From the NCBI RefSeq assembly GCF_010020825.1, contig NZ_JAACJE010000001.1, positions 3,658,001-3,722,000 on the forward strand: a stretch of 64,000 bases of DNA. Direction: 5' to 3'. The stretch comes from Acidovorax sp. 210-6 (GTDB lineage Bacteria > Pseudomonadota > Gammaproteobacteria > Burkholderiales > Burkholderiaceae_C). Of the stretch, positions 45,559-54,473 are shown piece by piece. The translations under genes were made by a program, and so were the position numbers. Position 1 is the first letter of the stretch; each line of letters opens with the position of its first letter. Below the pieces are notes generated by a model. The model was not told where the DNA came from and did no database searches. It saw nothing but the letters and a program-made list of their open reading frames with translations.

Positions 45559-46599
45559 TCACGCCACCAACGGCTCCTCCTGCATCGCCTCGATCTGCTC
45601 GTGCAGCATGTCCACCTGCCCGCGCCAGTAGTCGCTGGTGCCGAACCAGGGGAAGTTGATCGGGAAGATCGGGTCTTCCCAGCGGCGGGCGAGCCAGGCG
45701 CTGTAGTGGATGAGGCGCAGGGTGCGCAGCGGCTCGATGAGGGCCAGCTCGCGGCGGTCGAAGGGGCGGAACTGCTCGTAGCCGTCGAGCAGGGCGCCGA
45801 GCTGGTGCGTTCGCTGGCGCCGGTCGCCCGACAGCAGCATCCACAGGTCCTGCACCGCTGGGCCCATGCGGGCGTCGTCCAGATCCACGAAGTGCGGGCC
45901 GCCACGGCCCCATTCGTCCAGTGGCGTCCAGAGGATGTTGCCGGGGTGGCAGTCGCCGTGCAGGCGCAGCATGGTGGCATTTTTTAAGCAAAATTGGCCT
46001 CCAGCGCCCGTGGATTGTGCGTCAGCAGCTATCAAATCAAGAGCGGCATTGCAGGCCTCGCGCCAGGCTGATTGCACATCGAGCGGGATCAGGGCGTGCG
46101 CCAGCAGCCAGTCGCGCGGCTCGGTGCCAAAGCTCTGCAAGTCCAGCGCGGGACGGTGCGTGAAAGGGCGTGCGGCGCCCACGGCGTGGATGCGCGCGAG
46201 GAAGCGGCCGGTCCATTCAAGCACCTCGAAGTCGTCCAGCTCGGGCTGGCGTCCGCCACGCCAGGGGCTGACGGAGAACTGGAAGCCGCCGTGCGGGTGC
46301 AGCGTGCGGCCATCGATCACCAGCGGGCCCACTGCGGGCACCTCGGCGGCCATGAGCTCGGCGGCGAAGGCGTGTTCTTCGAGGATCTGCGCCTCGCTCC
46401 AGCGCCCGGGGCGGTAGAACTTGGCCACCACGCGGCTGCCGTCCTCCAGCGTGGCCTGGTACACGCGGTTCTCGTAGGACGACAGCGCCATGAGCCGCCC
46501 GTCGCCATACAGGCCCACGCTGGCCAGCGCGTCGAGCACGACATCGGGCGTGAGGGTGGCGAAGGGGTGGAGCGGCGCGGTGTCGGGACTAGGGTTCAT
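45559..46599 (-). CDS. srkA: SrkA/YihE-type stress response Ser/Thr kinase (with repeat-encoded insert)
   Basis: The 346-residue kinase matches SrkA: LSSYENRVYQATLEDGSRVVAKFYRPGRWS at the N-lobe, ALDLQSFGTEPRDWLL, the catalytic loop HGDCHPGN (214-221, Asp216) and FVDLDDARMGPAVQDLWMLLSG. In E. coli this kinase counters stress-induced cell death. The protein is about 18 residues longer than the E. coli one. Most of that excess falls at residues 186-209, just before the catalytic loop, and is encoded by a copy of the dispersed repeat. ATG 46599 is chosen over an upstream Cys/Gly-rich extension. Confidence 0.9.
   Translation of the reverse strand: MNPSPDTAPLHPFATLTPDVVLDALASVGLYGDGRLMALSSYENRVYQATLEDGSRVVAKFYRPGRWSEAQILEEHAFAAELMAAEVPAVGPLVIDGRTLHPHGGFQFSVSPWRGGRQPELDDFEVLEWTGRFLARIHAVGAARPFTHRPALDLQSFGTEPRDWLLAHALIPLDVQSAWREACNAALDLIAADAQSTGAGGQFCLKNATMLRLHGDCHPGNILWTPLDEWGRGGPHFVDLDDARMGPAVQDLWMLLSGDRRQRTHQLGALLDGYEQFRPFDRRELALIEPLRTLRLIHYSAWLARRWEDPIFPINFPWFGTSDYWRGQVDMLHEQIEAMQEEPLVA
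45974..46044 (+). repeat. Dispersed palindromic repeat, copy G, inside the srkA coding region
   Basis: TTTTTTAAGCAAAATTGGCC, TCCAGCGCCCGTGGATTGTG and CGTCAGCAGCTATCAAATCAA. It is antisense to the gene and in a frame without stops, coding for roughly residues 186-209 of the kinase. Confidence 0.8.
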
Positions 46600-46693
46600 C
46601 CTCTGATTTTCGCCGCCACACCCGCACCCAAGACATGTCATACTTTGTTACATTCGGAAGAGATTCCGCGCGCGGAACTGTAAGGAGTGGCGA

Positions 46694-48301
46694 ATGGCGT
46701 TGAGCATCAAAACCAAGATCTGGCTTCCTGCCATTGCGGTGAGCATTGGCCTGGTTCTTATGTCCACGGGCTCGGCGGTGCGCACGGTGAAGTCGCAGGC
46801 CATCACGGTCAAGGAGCAGTCCGATCAGCAAAGCAAGCTGGAGCTGTCCGCACGCTGGCGCGGGCTGGCCGAGGCACAGGCGCTGCGCACCCTGGGCGCG
46901 GCGCTGGCAGCCGATGAGGCCTCGGCCGCCCTGCTGCAGGGCGGGCAGGAGCAGGACCAGCAGGAGCTGGCCCAGGTGCAGTCGGCGCTGGGCACGCTGC
47001 TCACCACCCCGATGGAGCGCGCCGCGCTGGACGCTGCCACCCAGCAGGCGCAGGCGCTGAAGGCTTCGCTGGAGGCCGCGCAAAAGCTCAAGGCGGCGGG
47101 CGATGCCGCCGCGCTGCAGGCACACATCCAGAGCGACACGCAGGGCAAGCTCAAGGCATTTCAGAGCGCACAGCAGGACATGGTGCGCCTGACCGAGCGC
47201 GGCGCCACCGAGTTGCGCGACAAGGCGGGCACGGAGCGCCTGAAGACCGTGTGGGGCGTGGCGGGCATCATGGCCATCATCATTGTGGCGGTGTGCATCG
47301 GCACGCGGCTGGTGCAGCGCAGCGTGACGGAGCCGCTGGCTTACATCACCCAGGTGGCGCGCTCGATTGGTGCAGGTGACCTGACGCTGCACATCAGCAC
47401 CGACCGGCAGGATGAAATGGGCGAGGTGCTGCGCGCGCTCGATCAGATGTCGGATTCCCTGGCCGAGTTGGTGGGGCAGGTGCAGCGCTCGGCAGGCAGC
47501 ATTGGCGCGGCCAGCGTGGAGATCGCCCATGGCAACCACGACCTGTCCAACCGCACCGAGGCCACGGCGGCCAACCTGCAGCGTGCGTCGTCCACGCTGG
47601 ACCACCTCAACAGCGCCGTCGGTCAGTCGGCCGCATCGGCCCGCGAGGCCAACGCGCTGGCTGCTTCGGCCTACACCGTGGCGCAAAGCGGCGGTCAGTC
47701 GGTGAGCGAAGTGGTGCAGACCATGCACCGCATCGACCACTCGTCCAAGAAGATCGTGGACATCATTGCCGTAATCGACGGCATTGCCTTCCAGACCAAC
47801 ATCCTGGCGCTGAACGCCGCCGTGGAAGCCGCCCGTGCCGGCGAGCAGGGGCGCGGTTTTGCGGTGGTGGCCAGCGAGGTGCGCTCGCTGGCCGGGCGCT
47901 CGGCGGAGGCCGCGCGCGAGGTCAAGGCGCTGATTTCCGCCTCGGTGGAGAGCGTGGAAGCCGGCACGGCGCTAGTGGACCGCGCCGGACAGACCATGCA
48001 GGAAATCGTGCAGTCGGTGCAGCGCGTCAGCGGCATCATCGAGGAAATCACCGCCAGCACCGCCGAGCAAAGCCGCGACATGCAGCAGGTGAACGCTGCC
48101 GTGGGCGAGCTGGAGCAGATGACCCAGCAAAACGCCGCCCTGGTGGAAGAAAGCGCCGCCGCCGCCGGTGCCATGAGCGAACAGGCCGCCGTGCTCGAAC
48201 GCCTGGTGGGTCGCTTCAAGCTGGACGGTGTGGCGCAGCAGCCTTCGTACGCGCAGGCCCGCGCGCCTGCGGCTGCGCCCGCGCTGCTGACGCGCAGTTA
48301 A
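46694..48301 (+). CDS. Methyl-accepting chemotaxis protein
   Basis: The 535-residue chemoreceptor has a membrane helix at about 8-30 and a periplasmic helical sensor of about 150 residues rich in Ala and Gln. A second helix ([21 protein letters not shown]), HAMP and a signalling domain with [41 protein letters not shown] follow. It lacks a CheR-binding tail. TAAGGAG precedes ATG 46694, a strong ribosome-binding site. The ligand is unknown. It is divergent from srkA. Confidence 0.92.
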   Translation: MALSIKTKIWLPAIAVSIGLVLMSTGSAVRTVKSQAITVKEQSDQQSKLELSARWRGLAEAQALRTLGAALAADEASAALLQGGQEQDQQELAQVQSALGTLLTTPMERAALDAATQQAQALKASLEAAQKLKAAGDAAALQAHIQSDTQGKLKAFQSAQQDMVRLTERGATELRDKAGTERLKTVWGVAGIMAIIIVAVCIGTRLVQRSVTEPLAYITQVARSIGAGDLTLHISTDRQDEMGEVLRALDQMSDSLAELVGQVQRSAGSIGAASVEIAHGNHDLSNRTEATAANLQRASSTLDHLNSAVGQSAASAREANALAASAYTVAQSGGQSVSEVVQTMHRIDHSSKKIVDIIAVIDGIAFQTNILALNAAVEAARAGEQGRGFAVVASEVRSLAGRSAEAAREVKALISASVESVEAGTALVDRAGQTMQEIVQSVQRVSGIIEEITASTAEQSRDMQQVNAAVGELEQMTQQNAALVEESAAAAGAMSEQAAVLERLVGRFKLDGVAQQPSYAQARAPAAAPALLTRS

Positions 48302-48317
48302 CTCTGGCGGGCGCGGC

Positions 48318-49409
48318 TCACGGCTGCATGCTGGCGACGTGCCCCCTGCGCGGGTCGCCCTGCCCGCGCAGCAGCTCGTGGAACAGCGCCTGCGTGGCCT
48401 GCGGGCCATTGTGCTGCTGCACCGCAATCCAGGGCTGTGGCGGCGCCTGCACGGCGGTGGTGAAGGCCTGCCAGGCACTGACCAGGCGGTCGTTCAGGCC
48501 CTGAACGCCCCATTCAGCGGTGCGCTTTTTCACCTGAGCGGGGGCAAAGAACATGACTGGGCGCGGGCCGGGCAACTGCCCCGCGCCGCCCAGGTCGCCC
48601 ACATGGCTGGCGCCCACGGCGCAGCTGTAGGCCAGTTGCGTGCAATGCTGGTGGATGCGCTGGCGCAGCGCCACGCTGCCGGCAAAGTCGATGTACACGC
48701 AGGGGGTGTCAGCGGCGAGCTGCTCCAGGTCCTCGTAGGCGACCACGCGGTGGTAGCAGCCCAGGCTTTCGCAAAAGGCCTGGTTGGCCTGGGATGTGAG
48801 GCCCACCACCTGCACGCCCGCACGCTGCGCGAGCTGGAAGGCCGTGCCGTAGGCGGTTTTGCTTGATGCGCTGGAGAGCAGCAGCGTGCCCGCACCATAG
48901 AAGCCCTGGTCGGCCAGGAAGTCGTCAATGAGCCAGGAGGTGATGAACAGCGGCCGCAGCAGGGCCTGGATGTCTTCGGTCTCGGGGCGGTAGAACGGGT
49001 CGGCGCTGCAGCGCAGGTAGTGGTTGTACACCGCGTGCAGGCCCGCGCGGTGCGCGGCGCCGTCGGCAAAGCCGGTGGCCGATGTCTTGTGCGGCTGCAG
49101 GACTGCCTCGTTGACCATGGGCCAGTAGCCATAGAGCCGCTCGCCCACGGCCACATCAGGGTGCAGCGATTCGGTCACCGTGCCAAAGCCCCACACGGGC
49201 ACGATGCCCCAGCCCGCCTCGCCCGAGGGGAAGAAGCGCCAGTACTCCAGCATCTCGCCCATGGCGGCGTAGGTGATGTTGTTGGCGGTGAGCGCAAAGC
49301 GATCGACGCGCACGCGCACCTGGCCGTCGGCCAGCGCGGCGGGTTCGGTGCTGCGCAAAGTGGTGGTGGCCAGGGCGTCCTGGCGCACAAACAGGGTGGT
49401 GGTGTTCAT
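48318..49409 (-). CDS. DUF2855 family protein (medium-chain dehydrogenase-like)
   Basis: The 363-residue protein belongs to DUF2855, whose fold resembles zinc-independent alcohol dehydrogenases or quinone reductases. An N-terminal barrel (VRVRVDRFALTANNITYAAMG) is followed by a Rossmann-like half (LLLSSASSKTAYGTAFQLAQR, VVGLTSQANQAFCESLGCY). No enzyme activity has been assigned that I know of. ATG 49409 is chosen because upstream in-frame sequence is antisense to non-coding DNA and Pro/Arg-rich. The gene converges on the chemoreceptor gene with 16 bases between. Confidence 0.8.
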   Translation of the reverse strand: MNTTTLFVRQDALATTTLRSTEPAALADGQVRVRVDRFALTANNITYAAMGEMLEYWRFFPSGEAGWGIVPVWGFGTVTESLHPDVAVGERLYGYWPMVNEAVLQPHKTSATGFADGAAHRAGLHAVYNHYLRCSADPFYRPETEDIQALLRPLFITSWLIDDFLADQGFYGAGTLLLSSASSKTAYGTAFQLAQRAGVQVVGLTSQANQAFCESLGCYHRVVAYEDLEQLAADTPCVYIDFAGSVALRQRIHQHCTQLAYSCAVGASHVGDLGGAGQLPGPRPVMFFAPAQVKKRTAEWGVQGLNDRLVSAWQAFTTAVQAPPQPWIAVQQHNGPQATQALFHELLRGQGDPRRGHVASMQP

Positions 49410-49506
49410 ACACCAACGGTAGGGCAAGCCGCCCGCAGGCTCAAGCCCGGCGCGCCGCCTGCGCGACACCCCCAGGCGGGGTTGCGTTGCGCACGAGGGA
49501 TGGTGT

Positions 49507-49845
49507 TCAGGCGCCCCAGACCACGTCCTTGCCCTCTGCGGCGCTGCGCCGCAGCATGTCGATGAAGGGCGCTGCGCGCTGGCGCAGGGTGACGGTGTCA
49601 CGCTCCCGGCCATCGGGCTCCTGCTGCGCAGCGTCCTCGGCGTCGGCGGTTTGGCCTGCTTCGGCCAGGCGGCGTTCTTCTTCCAGCACGGCGGCCTCCA
49701 GGGCCGCAATGGTTGCGGGGATCTGCGCGGCGGTGATGATGCCCTGCGCCAGCGCCTCCTTGCCCGCCAGCTCCAGCAGGCGCTTGGCATGGGGTTCGAG
49801 CAGGATCAGGTCGGCCGTGGCACGGGATTTGAATTTGTAGAGCAT
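49507..49845 (-). CDS. DUF1840 family protein
   Basis: The 112-residue protein opens with MLYKFKSRATADLILLEPHAKRLLELAG, the hallmark of the betaproteobacterial DUF1840 family. An acidic, Gln-rich linker follows (about 62-85), then a C-terminal VTLRQRAAPFIDMLRRSAAEGKDVVWG. It has no known function and is cytoplasmic. ATG 49845 is set by the conserved MLYKFKS start. It lies ten bases downstream of the DMT transporter stop region's neighbour start, in the same direction. Confidence 0.85.
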   Translation of the reverse strand: MLYKFKSRATADLILLEPHAKRLLELAGKEALAQGIITAAQIPATIAALEAAVLEEERRLAEAGQTADAEDAAQQEPDGRERDTVTLRQRAAPFIDMLRRSAAEGKDVVWGA

Positions 49846-49855
49846 GGTGTGCGTG

Positions 49856-50833
49856 CTATAGGGTGGTGTCGGGTGCGAGCATACGCCGCCCCGCACGTCC
49901 GCCCGGCATGCGTGCACGCAGGCGCTGGGCCGCCTGCAAGAGCAGCGGGCCATACAGCAGCAAGGCCAGCGCGGCGCCGATCAGGGGCAGGGCCGCATAG
50001 ACCCAGCCCGTGAGCCGCTCGCCCCCCAGGGCCACACCCACCAGCAGCGCCACGGCCGGGTTCACGAAGGAGTAGCTCCCCGCCAGTGCGGCCGAGGTGT
50101 TCTGCAGCAGCCACAGGTAGGCGTTGAGCGCCACCAGCGTGCCCAGGCCCAGCAGGTACACCCAGGCCAGCCAGGAGCGTGCACTCACATCGGCCAATGC
50201 ACCCACGGGCTCGACCGCCAACGCCAACACCATGCCCATGGCCCCGCCGGTGAGCCATTGCGCGCCCGAGGCCATGGCCGGTGCGGGCAGCGAGAGCTTG
50301 CGCGAGGCGTAGGAGCCGATGCTCCAGCACAGCGGCGCGCCAAAAGCCAGCAGTGCGCCCAGGCCCGATGCGGAAAAGTCGCCTTCCAGCGCCAGCAGCA
50401 AGGCGCCGACCACGCCCAGGGCCAGGCCCACCCAACTGGTGGCGGGCACATGCTCGCCGCCCCAGCGTGTCCATAGCGCCAGCCACATGGGCATGGTGGT
50501 GACCACCGTGGCCATCAGGCCCGAGCCAATGCCCATCTTTTGTGCAAAGCCGATGCAGTTCATGGCCAAAAACACCATCAGCCCGCCCACCAGCGCACTG
50601 TGGCGCCACTGCGCCGCCGTGGGCAGTGCCTGGCCCTGCGCCAGCGCGACCAGCAGCATGACCACCCCGGCGCACAGGAAACGGCTCGCGTTCATGAGCA
50701 AGGGCGGCATGGTCTCCAGCGCTATGCCCAGGGCAAAGTAGGTGGTGCCCCAAACCACATAGACCAGCAACAATGCGACCGCAACCGCCAAACCACGCGA
50801 AGATTGCGCTTGTGCCCTGAAAAATGTCGGCAT
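49856..50833 (-). CDS. DMT-superfamily (EamA) exporter
   Basis: The 325-residue inner-membrane protein has ten predicted helices in two EamA repeats. The first starts near LLLVYVVWGTTYFALGIAL and the second near GLGALLAFGAPLCWSIGSYASRKL. The conserved LQNTSAALAGSYSFVNPAVALLVGV lies at the end of repeat 2. It probably exports an amino acid or related metabolite. ATG 50833 is preferred over a GTG three codons upstream because AGGTGA sits at a good distance before it. It is divergent from an Lrp-type regulator whose gene starts 65 bp away. Confidence 0.88.
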   Translation of the reverse strand: MPTFFRAQAQSSRGLAVAVALLLVYVVWGTTYFALGIALETMPPLLMNASRFLCAGVVMLLVALAQGQALPTAAQWRHSALVGGLMVFLAMNCIGFAQKMGIGSGLMATVVTTMPMWLALWTRWGGEHVPATSWVGLALGVVGALLLALEGDFSASGLGALLAFGAPLCWSIGSYASRKLSLPAPAMASGAQWLTGGAMGMVLALAVEPVGALADVSARSWLAWVYLLGLGTLVALNAYLWLLQNTSAALAGSYSFVNPAVALLVGVALGGERLTGWVYAALPLIGAALALLLYGPLLLQAAQRLRARMPGGRAGRRMLAPDTTL

Positions 50834-50897
50834 ATCCTTCACCTGACCGGAAAATTGATGGAAACCACTCGGTTTTCGGAATTTTTACCGATTTGAG

Positions 50898-51395
50898 ATG
50901 GCTATGCAAGCAAATATTCAGACAGATGAGATGGATGCCAGAATTATTTCGGCATTGGGCGCCGATGGCCGTCGATCGTACGCCGAGGTGGGTGCCGAGG
51001 TGGGCCTCTCGACCGCCGCCGTGCACGAGCGCGTCAAGAAGATGCTGGACAAGGGCGTGATCCGGCGCTTCTCCATCAGCGTGGACCCCGAGCGCGTGGG
51101 CCTGAACTTCACCGCCTTTGTGGCCATCCGCAATGACGGCGGCATCCACTGCCGCGACGTGGCGCCGCGCCTGCGCGCCATGCCGCAGGTGGAGGAGCTG
51201 CACAGCGTGGCCGGCGAATACGACTTCCTGGCCAAGATCCGCACCACGCACGCCCGTGCGCTGGAAGACGTGATCTACCAGATCAAGGCCATCGAAGGCG
51301 TCGCCCGCACCACCAGCACCGTGGTGCTGAACACCGAATTCGAAGACCGGCCGCTGGACCTGGGCTGGCTGTCCAAGCACGACAAGAACGTTTGA
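50898..51395 (+). CDS. Lrp/AsnC-family transcriptional regulator
   Basis: The 165-residue regulator has an N-terminal helix-turn-helix (DARIISALGADGRRSYAEVGAEVGLSTAAVHERVKKML) and a C-terminal RAM ligand-binding domain with VEELHSVAGEYDFLAKIR. Such regulators respond to amino acids. The divergent DMT exporter, with only about 65 bp between starts, is the likely target: an amino acid sensor controlling its exporter. A second in-frame ATG two codons in is possible. Confidence 0.92.
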   Translation: MAMQANIQTDEMDARIISALGADGRRSYAEVGAEVGLSTAAVHERVKKMLDKGVIRRFSISVDPERVGLNFTAFVAIRNDGGIHCRDVAPRLRAMPQVEELHSVAGEYDFLAKIRTTHARALEDVIYQIKAIEGVARTTSTVVLNTEFEDRPLDLGWLSKHDKNV

Positions 51396-51405
51396 CCCCC
51401 ACACC

Positions 51406-51768
51406 ATGCACCCCATCACCATCTACCACAACCCCCGCTGTGGCACCTCGCGCAACACCCTGGCGCTGCTGCGCGAGCGTGGCTTCGAGCCCGAGGTCAT
51501 CGAGTACCTGCACACGCCGCCCAGCCGCGAGACCCTGCGGGCGCTGATCGCCGCCACCGGCCAGCCCACGCTGGCGCTGGTGCGCACCAAGGAAGCGCTG
51601 TTCACCGAGCTGGGCTTGGACGTGCCGGGCGTGACCGATGCGCAGCTCGTCGATGCCATGCTCGCCCACCCCATCCTGATCAACCGCCCCATCGTGGTCA
51701 CCCCGCTGGGCGCGCGCCTGTGCCGCCCAGTCGAGCAGGTGCTGGAACTCCTGCCCGCGCAGGATTGA
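51406..51768 (+). CDS. arsC: Glutaredoxin-dependent arsenate reductase
   Basis: The 120-residue protein has the active-site motif HNPRCGTSRN with catalytic Cys12, and the RP...TPLGARLCRP segment (LINRPIVVTPLGARLCRP) carrying the conserved arginines. These fit the E. coli plasmid-type ArsC (HX3CX3R) rather than the related YffB/Spx proteins. It converts arsenate to arsenite. No ars operon is nearby, but an MFS transporter gene follows after 19 bases, which might be the efflux partner. It starts ten bases after the Lrp gene. Confidence 0.85.
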   Translation: MHPITIYHNPRCGTSRNTLALLRERGFEPEVIEYLHTPPSRETLRALIAATGQPTLALVRTKEALFTELGLDVPGVTDAQLVDAMLAHPILINRPIVVTPLGARLCRPVEQVLELLPAQD

Positions 51769-51787
51769 GGCCCGCACCCACCAACGC

Positions 51788-52972
51788 ATGAACGTACCCG
51801 CACGGCACTGGGTGGTGGTGCGGCTGGGCACGGCCCAGACGCTGGCCTGGGCCTCGTCCTACTACCTGCCCGCGCTGCTGGCGCAGCCCATGGCACGGGA
51901 CCTGGGCGTGGGTACCTCCACCATCTTTGCGGCGTTTTCGCTGGCGCTGGTGGTGTCCGCATTGCTGGGCCCGCTGGCGGGCCATGCCATCGACCGGCAC
52001 GGTGGCCGCCCGGTGCTGCTGGGCACTAATCTGCTGTTCGCCGCCGGGCTGGGCGCGCTGGCGCTGGCGCAAGGCCCGGTGGGGTTGTTTGCGGCGTGGG
52101 CGCTCATCGGCATTGCCATGGGCTCGGGCCTTTATGAAGCGGCCTTTGCCACGCTGGTGCGGCTCTACGGTCAGGGCGCCCGGGGCGCGATCACGGGCAT
52201 CACCCTGGTTGCAGGTTTCGCCAGCACGGTGGGCTGGCCGCTCACCGCCTGGATGGAGGCCACCTGGGATTGGCGCGGCGCCTGCGCGGGCTGGGCCGCG
52301 CTGCACCTGCTGCTGGGCCTGCCGCTCAACGCCTGGCTACCGCGTGCTCGCCTGCGCCCCGCGCCGCCCGCCCCTGCGCCCCCCGACCTGGCCACGCCAC
52401 CGGAGGCCCCGGTGCCCCATGCGCGGCGCACGGCGCTGTTGCTGTCCTTCGTGTTCGCTGCCACCTGGTTCACCAGCACCGCCATGGCGGCCCACCTGCC
52501 GCGCCTGCTGCAGGCCCAGGGCCTGCCGCTGCAAGCGGCCGTGGCGGCCGCCGCGCTCGTGGGGCCGGCCCAGGTGGCGGCGCGGCTGCTGGAGTTTGGC
52601 CTGCTGCGCCGCATGCACCCGCTGGCATCGGCCCGGCTGGCAGCGCTGGCCCACCCCACGGGTGCGCTGCTCCTGGCCTGGGCCGGTGGTGCAGGCAGTG
52701 TGGCCTTCACGCTGCTGCACGGCGCGGGCAACGGCATCCTCACCATTGCCAAGGGCACGCTGCCCCTGGTGCTGTTCGGGTCGCTGGGCTATGGGCTGCG
52801 CCAGGGCATGCTGATGGTGCCCGCGCGCGTGGCGCAGGCATTTGCGCCCCTGCTGTTCGGCCTGCTGCTCGACCACTGGGGCACGGCCTCGGTGGCGGCC
52901 ACCGCTTTGCTGGGGGTCGCCTGCGCCCTGGCGCTGTGGTGGCTCAAGCCCCCACCCCACCCTCCCGCCTGA
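51788..52972 (+). CDS. MFS transporter
   Basis: The 394-residue protein has twelve predicted helices. Loop 2-3 reads GHAIDRHGGRPVLLG, a form of the MFS signature (D-R-x-G-R-R/K). The second half begins after a Pro-rich linker around residues 190-215 (RPAPPAPAPPDLATPPEAP). The substrate is unknown. It lies three bases upstream of the lipoprotein peptidase start and 19 after arsC, so the three may be cotranscribed. Confidence 0.85.
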   Translation: MNVPARHWVVVRLGTAQTLAWASSYYLPALLAQPMARDLGVGTSTIFAAFSLALVVSALLGPLAGHAIDRHGGRPVLLGTNLLFAAGLGALALAQGPVGLFAAWALIGIAMGSGLYEAAFATLVRLYGQGARGAITGITLVAGFASTVGWPLTAWMEATWDWRGACAGWAALHLLLGLPLNAWLPRARLRPAPPAPAPPDLATPPEAPVPHARRTALLLSFVFAATWFTSTAMAAHLPRLLQAQGLPLQAAVAAAALVGPAQVAARLLEFGLLRRMHPLASARLAALAHPTGALLLAWAGGAGSVAFTLLHGAGNGILTIAKGTLPLVLFGSLGYGLRQGMLMVPARVAQAFAPLLFGLLLDHWGTASVAATALLGVACALALWWLKPPPHPPA

Positions 52973-52975
52973 CAG

Positions 52976-54124
52976 ATGCCTGCACACCCGTCGCTTTCAC
53001 ACCCCGCCCCTCGGCCACGCCTTGCCGCGCCCATCTTGGCCCTGCTGGCATGCCTGGCACTGGCGGGCTGCGCCCACACCGAGGGCGCTCTGGGCTACTA
53101 CTGGCAGTCGGTGCAAGGCCATGCACGCCTGCTGCAGGCCGCGCGGCCGCTGGACGAATGGATTGCCAACGAGAGCACCCCCGCACCCCTGCGCGCGCGC
53201 CTGCAACTGGCGCAGCGGGCGCGCCACTTTGCCGTGCAGGAGCTGGGCCTGCCCGACAACGCGAGCTACCGCAGCTATGCCGACCTGGGCCGCAGCGCCG
53301 CCGTGTGGAACGTGGTGGCCGCGCCGCCCTACGCACTGGAGCTGCACCGCTGGTGCTTTCCGTTCACCGGCTGCATTGGTTACCGGGGCTACTTCCAGGA
53401 GGCAGACGCGCAGGCCGAGGGCGCACGCCTGGCTGCACAGGGGCTGGAGGTGGACGTGTATGGCGTACCCGCCTATTCCACGCTGGGCTACCTGGACTGG
53501 GCGGGCGGCGACCCGCTGCTGAACACCTTCATCGGCTGGCCCGAGGGCGAGTTTGTGCGCCTGCTGTTCCACGAACTGGCGCACCAGGTGGTGTACGCCC
53601 AGGGCGACACGCTGTTCAACGAATCCTTTGCCACCGCCGTGGAGCGCCTGGGCACCGAGCGCTGGCTGGCCACGCAGGCCCGCCCCGAGGTGCGCCAGGC
53701 CTTTGCCGCCAGCGAGGAGCGGCGCCAGTCCTTCCGCGCCCTGACGCGCGCCACGCGCGCACGGCTGGCCGAAATTTATGAGCAAAACAAGGCCCCAGCG
53801 CACGACAGTCAAGCGCTGAATGCTATGAAATCAGGAGCAATGCAGGATTTTCGCGCCCGGTACGCTGTGCTGCGCGAGCGCTGGCTGGCCCAGGGCGCGC
53901 GCGTGGAAGGCTACGACCGCTGGGTGGCCCAGGCCAACAACGCCAGCTTTGCCGCCCAGGCCGCCTACGACGCCTGGGTCCCCGCATTCGAGGCCTTGTT
54001 TGCCCAACAAGGCCAGCGCTGGGACGCGTTTTATGATGCAGTACGCCACCTGGCTGCCTTGCCGCAGGACGAGCGCCATGCGCGCCTGCAGGCCCTGCTG
54101 CCACCGCCCCACCAAGGAGACTGA
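52976..54124 (+). CDS. Lipoprotein zinc metallopeptidase (putative aminopeptidase)
   Basis: The 382-residue product has a lipoprotein signal with lipobox LAGC (Cys32), so it is anchored facing the periplasm. The zinc site is HELAH (199-203), with a downstream glutamate (Glu216 in NESFATAVE) as the third ligand, a gluzincin-like layout typical of the bacterial 'putative aminopeptidase' family. Residues 266-290 (EIYEQNKAPAHDSQALNAMK and on) are encoded by a copy of the dispersed repeat and may not belong to the ancestral fold. It begins three bases after the MFS gene. Confidence 0.85.
   Translation: MPAHPSLSHPAPRPRLAAPILALLACLALAGCAHTEGALGYYWQSVQGHARLLQAARPLDEWIANESTPAPLRARLQLAQRARHFAVQELGLPDNASYRSYADLGRSAAVWNVVAAPPYALELHRWCFPFTGCIGYRGYFQEADAQAEGARLAAQGLEVDVYGVPAYSTLGYLDWAGGDPLLNTFIGWPEGEFVRLLFHELAHQVVYAQGDTLFNESFATAVERLGTERWLATQARPEVRQAFAASEERRQSFRALTRATRARLAEIYEQNKAPAHDSQALNAMKSGAMQDFRARYAVLRERWLAQGARVEGYDRWVAQANNASFAAQAAYDAWVPAFEALFAQQGQRWDAFYDAVRHLAALPQDERHARLQALLPPPHQGD
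53770..53845 (+). repeat. Dispersed palindromic repeat, copy H, inside the peptidase coding region
   Basis: AAATTTATGAGCAAAACAAGG, split as AAATTTATGAGCAAAA and CAAGGCCCCAGCGC, then GACAGTCAAGCGCTGAATG and CTATGAAATCAGGAGCAATG. It has no stop in the gene's frame and codes for about residues 266-290. Confidence 0.8.
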
Positions 54125-54128
54125 ACCC

Positions 54129-54467
54129 ATGTCCGTGATCCACATCCACCGCCACCACCACCTGGGCCTGGAGGAAGCCCGCAAGGTCGCCTTCCTGTGG
54201 GCAGAACAGGCCGAGGAACAGTTCGACATGGAATGCGCTTACGAGGAAGGCGACACGCTGGACACCGTGTACTTCAGCCGCGCCGGGGTCAAGGGCACGC
54301 TGCAGGTGCAGCACGACCAGTTCGAGCTGCGCGCCGAGCTGGGCTTTCTGGTCGGCGCGTTCAAGAGCCGCATCGAGCAGGAGATTGCCGAGCAGCTCGA
54401 CACCCTGCTGCACCCCGCCGGGCCGGGCAAGAAGCACAAGCACGCCACGAAAAAGAAAAAGGGCTGA
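54129..54467 (+). CDS. Polyhydroxyalkanoic acid system family protein
   Basis: The 112-residue protein matches the PHA-granule-region family: VIHIHRHHHLGLEEARKVAFLWAEQAEEQFDMECAYEEGDTLDTVYFSRAGVKGTLQV and ELRAELGFLVGAFKSRIEQEI. It ends in a Lys/His-rich tail (KKHKHATKKKKG). Members are linked by neighbourhood to PHA storage, but their activity is unknown. It follows the peptidase gene by four bases. It is near an acyl-CoA-binding protein and a wax ester synthase/DGAT, which fits a storage-lipid context. Confidence 0.85.
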   Translation: MSVIHIHRHHHLGLEEARKVAFLWAEQAEEQFDMECAYEEGDTLDTVYFSRAGVKGTLQVQHDQFELRAELGFLVGAFKSRIEQEIAEQLDTLLHPAGPGKKHKHATKKKKG

Positions 54468-54473
54468 CGCGCC

